NCBI GenBank assembly: GCA_018398765.1
Contig: JAHBMJ010001073.1
Coordinates: 1 to 35,000, forward strand
Reading direction: 5' to 3'
Source: Chromera velia
Lineage: Eukaryota > Sar > Chromeraceae
DNA length: 35,000 bases
Made by a program: the position numbers and the translations under genes. Shown piece by piece: positions 10,534-19,863 of the stretch. Position 1 is the first letter of the stretch. Each line of letters starts with the position of its first letter. Below the pieces are notes generated by a model. It ran no database searches. It had not been told where the DNA came from and saw only the letters and a program-made list of their open reading frames with translations.

Positions 10534-10610
10534 TGAGAGGTCGGAAACTTAGAATGGATCGGACCTCTCAGCTATTCGACGCGGTTTATATATCTATATA
10601 GTGAATAGCT
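10534..10610. repeat. Two back-to-back perfect hairpins
   Basis: TGAGAGGTC (10534-10542) pairs with GACCTCTCA (10562-10570). Immediately after it, AGCTATTC (10570-10577) pairs with GAATAGCT (10603-10610). The hairpins share one base. They stand just before repeat copy B. Confidence 0.6.
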
Positions 10611-10652
10611 ATCGTAGTATACAATAGAACTTTTTTATCTTTTTGCAGTTTT

Positions 10653-10653
<1 letters not shown>

Positions 10654-10689
<36 letters not shown>

Positions 10690-10704
10690 AGGTTCAGCAC
10701 TAGG
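10654..10704. repeat. (ATTG)n repeat with conserved flank, copy B
   Basis: This longer partner of the repeat at 9294-9326 has nine or so ATTG units followed by GATAGGTTCAGCACTAGG. Confidence 0.55.
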
Positions 10705-10796
10705 CCTTCCCGCTATGTCTATCTGTTGCCAGAGCTAGCAGGGCGATTATTATATATATGTGGTCCACTGTTCCGGGTCCACCAGCTTGCATAGTT

Positions 10797-10841
10797 CTGA
10801 ATTTTCTATTAAGTTTATTAAACTTAATTAACATAATTCAG
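10797..10841. repeat. Nested AT-rich inverted repeat
   Basis: The outer arms are CTGAATT (10797-10803) and AATTCAG (10835-10841). The inner arms are TTAAGTTTA (10809-10817) and TAAACTTAA (10819-10827). It is host DNA about 75 bases from the retrotransposon insertion point. Confidence 0.6.
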
Positions 10842-10912
10842 CAGTGTCCTAGGGCACCAATAAATCATGCAGTTACATGTAGTTATCACTTATCACTACT
10901 TATCATTTAGAG

Positions 10913-10917
10913 GCTAC
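10913..10917. repeat. Target-site duplication GCTAC (left copy)
   Basis: GCTAC directly precedes the TGTTGG terminus of one LTR and recurs directly after the other LTR at 17722-17726. A 5-bp duplication is standard for Ty3/gypsy integrases and shows a single, complete insertion. Confidence 0.95.
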
Positions 10918-11339
10918 TGTTGGTATGGCTAGCGTGACTGCAGCATGACGACTATCAACTTACATGTAAAGTCTGTGCATCACTGGTTCGGTTCCTTCTT
11001 CCACCTTTTTTATCTTCGGACATTGCATCACAAGACTGTCATACATCTTGCTATCCATCTTCCAATCTCATTTATTTGCATTTAATTCGTATCTTCTGTA
11101 TTTCATCTGTCCAATACAGAAAAGGAAGCTGTATCGTCATTTCTGTATGACTTCTTTTCATTTATTGCAATACAGTTTGTTTGTTTAATTCCGTGCAACG
11201 CATTTAAGTGTTGTTTAGAAAGTGTTGCATGACTTGCGTGCGCGGCGTGCGTCAATCACTCCGGTCCTCCGGGACCGCACTCTTCGCGTCCCGTCAGCCC
11301 AGAGCGTCACCTCGGCCCGCTCGCCTCTGAGGCCTAACA
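10918..11339 (-). repeat. 3' LTR of the retrotransposon
   Basis: This 422-base repeat is bounded by TGTTGG and CCTAACA on the plus strand, so the minus-strand element reads TG...CA. It is the same length as the partner at 17300-17721. I counted 19 differences by eye (about 95.5% identity), 17 of them transitions. In sense orientation it contains AATAAA poly(A)-type signals and a TATA-like GATAAAATA. Confidence 0.97.
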
Positions 11340-11356
11340 ACCACTCCCCCCTCCAG
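11340..11356 (-). other. Polypurine tract of the retrotransposon
   Basis: On the minus strand, GGAGGGGGGAG followed by TGGT abuts the 3' LTR. This is the expected position of the primer for plus-strand DNA synthesis. Confidence 0.85.
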
Positions 11357-11584
11357 TCTGCTCGTCCCGAGCAGATCATGTAAAGGACAAAACAGGGACA
11401 CATTAACATGTCATGTACCACTCGAACTCCCGGGCGCTGCCCTTACCCCGACGACTTCGTTTCTTTTCATTCACAGAGGCTCTTGGATGCGTCCATCCTT
11501 TCGCACATTCGAGTAAGAAGGGAAAGAGGGTTTGCCTCACTCAACCACCCAGAAAAAACAAAGACAGCAATCACTGCGAGACAT

Positions 11585-14500
11585 TCATTGGACCTGCCAG
11601 AAAAATTTTTCTTTCGCTCTCTCATAATATGCGCCAACCAACTCTGGTGCATCCACCTCACTCTCCTTCATCCATGCGAAAGTCCCATCATCGAACGAGA
11701 CTCGATACTCCTCCTCTCCATCCTCTGAGGGCCATCCAGCCAGAATCCGAACTGGCTGAGGCGCTTTCCATCTCCCCCTCTCTCTCTGCCTTTCTTCTGG
11801 ACGAACCTCCAACTCATCTCCCAATCCGAGCTCATCCATTTCAGGGTTGTCCCCTATCCTGAATGTGGCTTGGCGATCGCTTGAGCGGGGGACTTGCTTT
11901 TCTTCTCTCTCTCTTTCTTCTTCTGCAGAGTCTTCCTCTGCCTCTCCATCATCCTCTCTCTTACGGGACTCTGTCCGTGGCGTACCTGTAGGGATCTCTT
12001 CCCCTCCCCCTTCATGTCAATTTTCATCCTTCTTTCCTTCTTCCCACAATTGCAATCGGTCTTCACTCACAACTTCCCTCTTCTTTCCTCCAATCGGTCG
12101 AATCACAGCGACATACGGTCGGTTGCGTGGTGTGCCAACCACGACAAAAGGCCCATCTGCCTTCGCACTGAAAGCAGGGAAGCCGAGCTGAAGTACAGGA
12201 CGACGGAGGAGAACGCGATCTCCCACTCGAAACTTTCGAGTCATGCGTGGGGGATTTCGTCTCTCTCTTGCCTGTCGCTCCCTCTCTGTTCGGTTGACCG
12301 CTCTGTTAATCTTCTCCACTCGCTTCTACCAAATGAATCCATAGTACTCATCATAGCAGACAGGGGGTGCTCTGGCTCCCTCTGCGATTGGCTGAACTCT
12401 CAGCACAGACTGCGGTGTGTATGCGAAGAGAAGCTTAAAGGGAGACAGCCCCGTTTCGGAATGGGGGGCCGTACGGTAGGCAGCATTGAAGGGCTAAAGG
12501 TACAGATCCCAATCCCCCTTCTTATCATCTAGCTGCTTCCCTACCCCCTCTGTCCAGGAACGGTTGAAGCGTTCTGGGATCCTGTTTGTCTGCGAATGGT
12601 ATCTGGTGGTGGTGTGGTGTCGGGAACGCATGAGAGCAAGGAGCTCCCTTACGATTTCACTGAGGAAGTTCGTGCCACGATCGGACACCAACACCTCAAT
12701 GAACCTATAGCGGCAAATGATCTCCTCGAAGAGAATCTTCGCCATCATCCATCCAGGCACTTCGGGGAGGGCAAATGTCTCGGGCCATCGGGTGAGTGCA
12801 CACGTCACCACGAGAATGAATCGGTTCCCTCGTTTTGTCAGCGGGAGGGGTCTCTTCACATCGATCCCAACCACCTGAAAAGGGCGGGTCGGGACAGGGA
12901 GCGTATGAGGGGTTCTCTGCGGTGCTGCTGCTCTCCTCTCTTGGCACGGACGACACTTCTCTACCCATTCCCCCGCATCCTTCCGAAGACCTGGCCACCA
13001 GAATTCTCTCAACAACCTCTCCACCAAACGCCTGCCTGCAATGTGGCCTCCCATCGAATGGTCATGGTGCATCACCATGACAGTCTCTCTCAGGTGTGCG
13101 AGCACATACAGCTGTTCCGTCTCTCCCACATAACGGTACAGTAATCTATCCCGCAAGTCAAAGAGACTTTCCTGCGCCATCACCGTTTTCATTCGATTCC
13201 GTTCTGTGGGCAAAGTGCCCGTCTTCAGATACTCACACACGTCCCGCACAGCAGGGTTAGAGGGAACAGAGGAACGGACCTTTTCAAGAAAGGGGAGAGC
13301 CGCTTACATGGGGAGGGCATTTCCTGTGGCCCCAGCAATCGCTGCCTCAAAGCCCGGCCTCTCCGCGCTGCCCCCATCAACCGGATGGGAGCAGTGCCGA
13401 CAAAACGGAGCCCCTGTGTCGACTGAGTGTTCAACCGGCATAGGCATCCTCGACACTGCATCGGCATCCGTGTGGCTCTTTCCCTCTTTGTAGAGATACT
13501 GCAGCCCATACTCCTGCAGCTCTAACGCCCATTTCTCTACCCGTTTGTTGGCAAGTTTATTCTTCCCCATAGCCAGATTCGGCTTGTGATCTGTCTAAAT
13601 CACGCGGAGAAAGACAGAGCTGCCAAGCAAATAATGCCTCCACTGTCTGCAACAAAACAACCCAGCTAACGCCTCCTTCTCTGGCATTCCATAATTCAAC
13701 TCAGCACCCTGCAGCCTTCTGCTTGCATACGCAACCACCCGCTCTTTCCTGTCTTTGATTTACACGAGCACTCCCCCAATCGACACATCACATACGTCGG
13801 GCTTCACAATGAAGAGAGTGTGCATGTTGGGAAAGCACAGAACGGGGGGCTCAGTGAGATGACGGCGCAGCTCTTAGAAGGCTACATCGGCTTCTGCTGT
13901 CCAAACAAAGGGGCGAAGCTGTCCCTTCTCGTCAAAGGGCCGGAGAAGCTCATTGAGAAGGTGAGCTATCCATACGAACCCAGAGACAAAAGAGCGGTAA
14001 TAATTGCACAGGAAGACAAACGTGCGCAGACGTGCACGGTCAGTTGGGGTCGGCCAATTTTTAACCTTCTTGGTGTTTTTCTTGCTTGGACGCACACCCC
14101 GAGCAGAGACGATGTGCCCAAGATACTCAACCTCCACCTTTCCAATTTGTGCCTTCTCCAACCGCAACTTGAAACCTGCTACTCGGACGAGAAGGAAAAC
14201 CTCCCTCAAGTCCTGCAGATGCTGCTGATGCCCCCGAGAGAAGACAATCACGTCGTCAACGTAGACGAGTGCTATGTCTTTCGGGAGGGCTGCAAGGACT
14301 ATCGACATTGTCCGCTGAAAGATTGCAGGGGCATTCACCAGACCAAACGGCATTCTAACGAACTCGAAGAGTCCGAAGGGGATGATGAATACGGTCTTCT
14401 CTGCATTATCTGGATCCAGAAGGATTTGATGATAGCTAGATGTGTAATCTAAGGCGGAAAACACAGAGGAACCGGCCAAACGGTCGAGGGTCTCTTGAAT

Positions 14501-15903
14501 GCGAGGGAGGGGGAAAAGGTCCCACTTGGTGACTTCATTCAGACGTCTGAAGTCAAAGCAAAAGCGGATGGACCCATCAGGCTTCTTCACAAGGACAACA
14601 GGTGCTGCCCACGGTGACTGTGAAGGCTTGATGATTCCCCCTTCCTGCATTGCGTCAAGCTCCTTCTTGACTTCTGAATCATCTCTGTGGTGATAGGGCA
14701 TGCGGTCCTGACTCCATCGGACCGGTGTGTCTGTGTTTGTCAGAATTTTTGCATAGTAAGGCTTCCCTTGAAGCCTCAACGTTCCCACATCGAATCTCTC
14801 TCCACTTCAAATGTCTAAAAATTCCCGTAACAACTCCAAATACCACGGCTTCCACTCCTCTGGCACGGTACTCAAATCGACAGGAGGCAGGTCAGTTTGC
14901 TTTCTCTCTCCCTTCACTCTCTCTTTGGACGTTGACTTCCCCTCTGGGTCCGGAGGGACGGATGCACGGGCACCTCCCACCTGAGTAAGAGGACGAGGAC
15001 AGGGAGGAGACAAAGGGAACGAGACAGGCCTAGTCTGACTAGGAGACGCCGAGACGGCGTTGACTGTAGCGATATACGTCGAGGGCTCGGCATGAGTCAA
15101 AGTCACTTTCGGCCCCACCGTCAATTTTGAACGGGAGACGTTCGTGACCTCGATCACAGCTACCCCTGCACGGACAGTTGCGATCTATACGGGGACTGCC
15201 AGACCCGGAAGAGAACGGGGGAAACCCTTTCGAATGAAGACATCATCTCTGTCAGGTGCATCAATCCGCACCTGCAGGAGACTGCAATGCCATGCGGGAA
15301 CCCTTGTTCTCTTTAGAGCACACACCTTTGTTGGCTCAACCCCGTCATCATACCATATACCGAACTCTGGCAGGTCTTCCACCTGCAACCTGTCTTTTTC
15401 AAATGCATACCTCACCTCCGGGTGCCACCTCAAGAAATCCATCCCCAACACAATGTCATACCCCGAACCCTCAGCCACCAACACCGGGTGCTCAAACGTT
15501 TTCCCGAGATCTGAGAGATGTGCAATTTCAGATATTGTCTCCCCAACACACGGCACTAAATTATTGCCCAAAGCAACCAACCCCACACTAGGGGATTTCA
15601 TCTCCACATCGGCAGCAGCAAGGCACCCCACATCAACAAAAGAAACTTGAGAACCTGAATCAAGCAATGCAGACGCAGGCTTTCCAAAAAGTAAAACACT
15701 CACCCACGGACGTGGTTTCACCTCAACAGACACAACCTGCGCCTGGACAGCAGGGCAACGCTTCTCCTCCCTGCGAGAATGTACGACAGACATGCACATG
15801 GGGTCCTCCTCTCTTGCACACACGGCGAGAATGAGAGGAGGCAGGTCTCTATAGACCACATGATGGGAGGGTAGGCCTGCCTCTAAGCCTGACCTCCCCC
15901 CCC
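11585..15903 (-). pseudogene. Retrotransposon pol: protease, RT, RNase H, integrase, Tudor/chromo-like tail
   Basis: All pieces share one reading frame, broken by stops at 15185, 14807, 13874, 13760, 13595, 13304, 12494, 12326 and 12017. Protease: ALLDSGS at about 15650 and DIVLGMDFL. RT (13874-14788): [36 protein letters not shown] and the catalytic YVDD at 14252-14263. RNase H: degraded DVSIGGVLV, with EKEALA and TDHKPN retained. Integrase (12494-13249): HHDHSMGGH..CRPCQ zinc-binding region and the DD35E triad (D of GID, D of VSDRGTNF, E of PERFNR). The C-terminal part has a GPF/Y-type module (KADGPFVVVG, 12017-12319). The tail at 11585-11839 reads ILAGWPSEDGEEEYRVSFDD and ends APELVGAYYER, resembling a chromodomain or Tudor fold without the usual WKGY. 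With so many stops it cannot yield an active polyprotein. Confidence 0.95.
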
Positions 15904-17133
15904 ATTTCCCGGCTTTGGAGGAAGAGGGTACTGCTTGGCACGGTGGGCCTTAGACCCACAGTTCCGGCAGCTGATGTAGTTTGGATGCCCGAGAGTATTA
16001 CTCCCTGGGAGGAGGGTTTCAGAGAAGAACCCGGTTGAGGGATGGGACGGATAGAAAGGAAAGTTTGAGGGCGCTGGTTGCCCTCGGCCTCCTCCAAATC
16101 CTCCTCTGCCCCCCCCTGCCCAGCCTCCTTGACCCCGACCAACCCTACCCCGAAAGTTGCTGCCTGCCTGCCCATACTGAGTCGGGGCGGCCTGTGCGAG
16201 AGACTGGGTGAGTGCGGCAATTTGGGCCTCTAGTTTGTCGAATCGGTCACTCTTCGGCTGCTCCTACTTCTGCTTGCTCTTCGGATTTCGATTTGCGTCT
16301 GCAGCTGCGACTTGTGCCTTGCCCTTCTGCTGTGAGTGCAGAAAATAAACTTGAGCGACGAGCTGGTGGTAGTCGTTGTACACGGTGGGCTCCCTGGTCA
16401 AATCTAAGGAGAGAGACGGGTACAGGATGCCCAGGAAGGGCATGACTCGGGTTTGGTGCGGATATCCAAGTTGGAAGATTCGCATAAGTTTCTCGAATGC
16501 CTCTTTGTGCGTTTTGAAGTCATCACCAGGGGCCAGTTTGAGCATAGAAAGCTCGTACACTGCCTGGTTTTTCTCGGTCTCTGTTGGGGTCCACCGGAGT
16601 AAGAAGGCATCCTTGAGTTGTTGGAAGGTCAAACGTTTCTTGCTCTCCTGGGCCAACCACTCCCGTGTGATGGGCTTTATGAGATGCTTCTCCATAAGCA
16701 TCCACCACTCTGCGTCTGTCAGGTTTGCCTTCGAAGCCTTTGCCTCAAACATTTCCCACCACTCGACCGGACAGTCTCTGTCTGGGTCAAAATCCTTGAC
16801 GATCGTGCAGATTTCAAGGATCTTAAGTTTTGTGAGGTTGATATCGTTTGAGTTTTGCTGCTGCTGTTGTTGCTGGGCTTGCTGCTGGGCTTGTTGTTGG
16901 GCTTGTTGCTGGCCTTGCTGCTAGGCTTGTTGCTGGGCTTGCTGCTGGGCTTGTTGCTGGGCTTGCTGCTGGGCTTGTTACTGGGCTTGTTGCTGCGCCT
17001 GCTGTTGTGCCTGTTGTGTCTGCTGCTGTGCCGTCTGAAGGTCTGCCTGTGCCTGTGCCAGATCTGTCTGCGACTGTGCAAGCTATTGCTGTAAGTTGGC
17101 AATTTGCTGCTGCAGCTGCTGGTTGTCTGCCAT
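15883..17133 (-). pseudogene. Retrotransposon gag with Gln-rich N-terminus and altered zinc knuckle
   Basis: The first ATG in frame is at 17133 (MADNQQLQQQ), although the frame is open back to about 17290. Stops occur at 17083, 16978, 16921 and 16264. The N-terminal 100 residues are a Gln/Ala repeat and probably coiled coil. The central gag domain follows (LTDAEWWMLMEKHL, KKRLTFQQLKDAFLLRW, GDDFKTHKEAFEKLMRIF), then a Gly/Arg-rich region. The CCHC-type knuckle reads CRNCGSKAHRAKQY (15969-15928), with Tyr in place of the last Cys. The frame ends at 15883, after a run of eight G where pol begins one base back. Confidence 0.93.
16861..17035 (-). repeat. Gln/Ala-coding tandem repeat in gag
   Basis: About ten units of 12 bases (CAA GCC CAG CAG on the minus strand) encode QAQQ repeats. 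Three Gln codons within or beside this tract have become stops (TAG at 17083 and 16921, TAA at 16978). Confidence 0.85.
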
Positions 17134-17280
17134 CTCTTCTTCGCCTCCCTCGAAGAACTCCTGGAACCACTGATTGACTGCCTGGTTGGCTGGTAAGGAA
17201 GGGTTGAGGTAAGCCCTTCCCGATCGTGTGGTTCTGGAGATGGCTGCAACGAAAGAGAAACAGAGGCCGTGAAAAAGAAC

Positions 17281-17295
17281 ATGCCCTGCTTACCA
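17281..17295 (-). other. Candidate primer-binding site
   Basis: On the minus strand, TGGTAAGCAGGGCAT begins four bases after the 5' LTR. It starts with TGG, as a site complementary to a tRNA CCA end would. It is not the usual initiator-Met site TGGTATCAGAGC, so the primer tRNA is unknown. Confidence 0.5.
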
Positions 17296-17299
17296 CTTT

Positions 17300-17721
17300 T
17301 GTTGGTATGGCTAGCGTGACTGCAGTATGACGACTATCAACTTACGTGTAAAGTCTGTACATCACTGGTTCGGTTCTTTCTTCCACCTTTTTTGTCTTTG
17401 GACATTGCATCACAAGACTGTCATACATCTTGCTATTCATCTTCCAATCTCATTTATTTGCATTTAATTCGCATCTTCTGTATTTTATCTGTCCAATACA
17501 GAAAAAGAAGCTGTATCGTCATTTCTGTATGACTTCTTTTCATTTATTGCAATACAGTTTGTTTGTTTAATTCCGTGCAACGCATTCAAGTGTTGTTTGG
17601 AAAGTGTTGCATCGCTCGCATGCGCGGCGTGCGTCAATCACTCCGGTCCTCCGGGACCGCACTCCTCGCGTCCCCTCAGCCCAGAGCGTCACCCCGGCCC
17701 GCTCGCCTCTGAGGCCTAACA
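17300..17721 (-). repeat. 5' LTR of the retrotransposon
   Basis: This is the partner of the LTR at 10918-11339, with identical length and termini. It lies upstream of gag in the element's orientation and would carry the promoter. A GC-rich block near 17620-17710 includes the small hairpin GGTCC-tcc-GGGACC. Confidence 0.97.
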
Positions 17722-17726
17722 GCTAC
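17722..17726. repeat. Target-site duplication GCTAC (right copy)
   Basis: This is identical to the 5 bases at 10913-10917 and confirms the element boundaries. Confidence 0.95.
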
Positions 17727-18173
17727 TTTTTGTTCTACTTTGTTTTTGATTATCGACATCTATAGATCTATATTGTGATCTAGGTGCATCGGCTAAAGAA
17801 TTAAAAAAAAAACTTCTAAACAGTTAAACAACTGTTGTTCAACTGTTGGACAAGTATGTATAAGCGTTGTTCATCTGTTGCATAACTGTAACTTAAACTG
17901 CATATTGCTAAAACAGTTGTTAATAAAGTGTTGTTCAAGGTAAAAAGTAAAAAAGAAAGAAAAAAAATCTCCTTTAATCACTTACTTGTTTTCTTAGTAT
18001 AGACGATTCTAAAGACTAAAGCGGCCTTTCTAAACAGGCAAGACAATTAATATTACAGCGTGTTGTAAGCCTAGTAGGTGTATAAGCCTTTTTTGACGCT
18101 AGCCCTACTAACTGCGATGGACCACCTGCTAAGTCTTAGTAAGAGTTGGAGTTTCGACACCAGCTTGGACAAT
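17727..18173. other. Spacer with clustered AACAGTT/AACTGTT motifs
   Basis: This is AT-rich host DNA beyond the retrotransposon and downstream of the EDRF1-like stop. Between about 17818 and 17925 there are AACAGTT, AACTGTT, CAACTGTTGG, CATCTGTTGC, TAACTGTAAC and AACAGTTG. The first two form a palindrome around AAAC. These fit the MYB-type core (C/T)AACTG, but no function is shown. I see no gene here. Confidence 0.5.
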
Positions 18174-19819
18174 TCAAGCTTTTGCACCACAGTCACCCAA
18201 GCCTGCGCCCGCTTCGCTGCCTGGCCTTTCTTCCCCTTCCACCAAGCTTTTCTGCATATCTCTGAGAACATCCAAAATCGACAACAGTCTGCAAAAACTG
18301 TCAGAGCCGATGTCCTTGTTTCCCTGATCATTCTCCGGGGCCCCAGCACTCTCCTTGAGAACCCCGGCATTCCCAACTTCTCCCTGAAGCGGCATTGAAG
18401 GGCGCCTGACTGCCAAGCCGGGGCCCTCCGACAGGTGCAGAAGTCGGCGGAGATACGTGCGAAGCATCAGTGACACTGCAGAACAGGGAACGCTGACAGA
18501 CGATGCCCCGCTGTCGTCTCTCTGCATTGAACCCATTCCTGCCTTCTCATCCCGAGCAGCACCCTGCCCCCCTTCAAGTTCCCCCATTGACCTTCCCTTC
18601 TCTCTCTCCTCGACGCGGTTCCTTGAATCCTTCGAAGACACAGCTGCCACCTCCCTCTTCCTCTCTTCAACCAGGAGGGCTGCAAGAAGCTGCAGTGCCT
18701 CTTCGGCGATGCATCGGGAGAGAGACGAGACTCCCCCCTCCCCTTCCTGCTCTGCGGGGCCCATCGGAAGAGCAGCAGCAGCAGGGGGGCGAGGGGAAGA
18801 TGAAGAGGGAGAGGGTGACTTCAAAGAAGCAGATCTGCTGCCTTCGTTTTCTTTCTCTGCCCCTTCACCCTTCCCCGCTTCCCCATTTCTCTGCTCTTTT
18901 GTAGACGTGTCGGAAGAAGCTTTTGCTGGAAGGACATCTGACGGTGAAGGTGCCTCCACCGTTCCAACTGCACCAGTCTCTTTCTCTTTCTCTCTGCCTG
19001 TCTGTTGTTGAGAAAGGAACAGAAGCGGTCTGCACATCGAGAGACAACACAGAACGAAGAGAGGAGACGCGTGGCGGTGCCCCTGCAGATACGTGAGGGA
19101 CCCACTCTGCACGAGGGCCCCGGCATTCTCAGACGCCTCTCCTAAGTCCTTCAACTCATTCATTGCTGCTTTTCCCCCCACCTTCCCCTCCTGCACAGGC
19201 GTCCTCCCCTCCTTCCATTCCGCAGACTGTCCCTCCCCCCCTCCTCCTTCAAGAGGGACACACAGAGACTTCACCAGAGGACGTAGAGGAGCCACAACCT
19301 TCCCAAGAGAGGAGGACTGCTGACTGCCCCCCTGTCCCTGTCCCCGTCCTGCCGAGGAGGGGCCTGAAGGGAGGCCCGAGAGCACAAACGAGCAGGCAGC
19401 CCCAAGGGCACAGGCAGAGATCCCGAATGAGAGGAGGGAGGGGCCGTCCAGTGGGTGGACCCCGGAAAGCGAAATTCTGTTCTTCAATTCGGGTCCGGAC
19501 GGGTCTTTTCCTCTGAAGGATAGGGCGCATCTTTGGAAAGCCGCCAGAGCCTGCTTTGGAGAACACACACGAAAAAGGAAAAAACAAAACAAAGAAAAGA
19601 GAGATTGCACATGCAACTGTTGCAAAGACAAGTCGACGTCTATGAAGCAAAGAGAGAAGACAAACAACCCGGGCTGCGGCCGTCGAAGTACGCATGCACA
19701 TCAGTCTGCGTCGCCTTGCGAGACAGGCGTAAGTGAACACACGCCGCGCGCACACACACATACATACAGACACATACATACACACACACTCACAGACACA
19801 CACACCCATATGCATATAC

Positions 19820-19863
<44 letters not shown>

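Larger units (their letters stand above)
10918..17721 (-). mobile_element. Ty3/gypsy-type LTR retrotransposon, full length but inactive
   Basis: The element is 6804 bases and is read on the minus strand. It has two 422-base LTRs, the flanking GCTAC duplication, a candidate primer site (17281-17295), gag (17133-15883), pol (15903-11585) and a polypurine tract touching the 3' LTR. Domain order is gag-CCHC, protease, RT, RNase H, integrase, tail, which is the Ty3/gypsy order. Internal stops number 4 in gag and 9 in pol, but pol stays in one frame over more than 4.3 kb, so decay has been by point mutation. The LTR divergence indicates an insertion of moderate age. Confidence 0.97.

Noticed and set aside
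13820-14452. 210-codon plus-strand frame
   Set aside because: It is antisense to the RT domain of the retrotransposon, which has clear motifs on the other strand.
16719-17296. Long minus-strand frames rich in Ser/Lys/Asn or Ala/Thr/Pro
   Set aside because: They are alternative frames of the CAA GCC CAG CAG repeat in gag. The frame giving Gln/Ala connects to the real gag domain.
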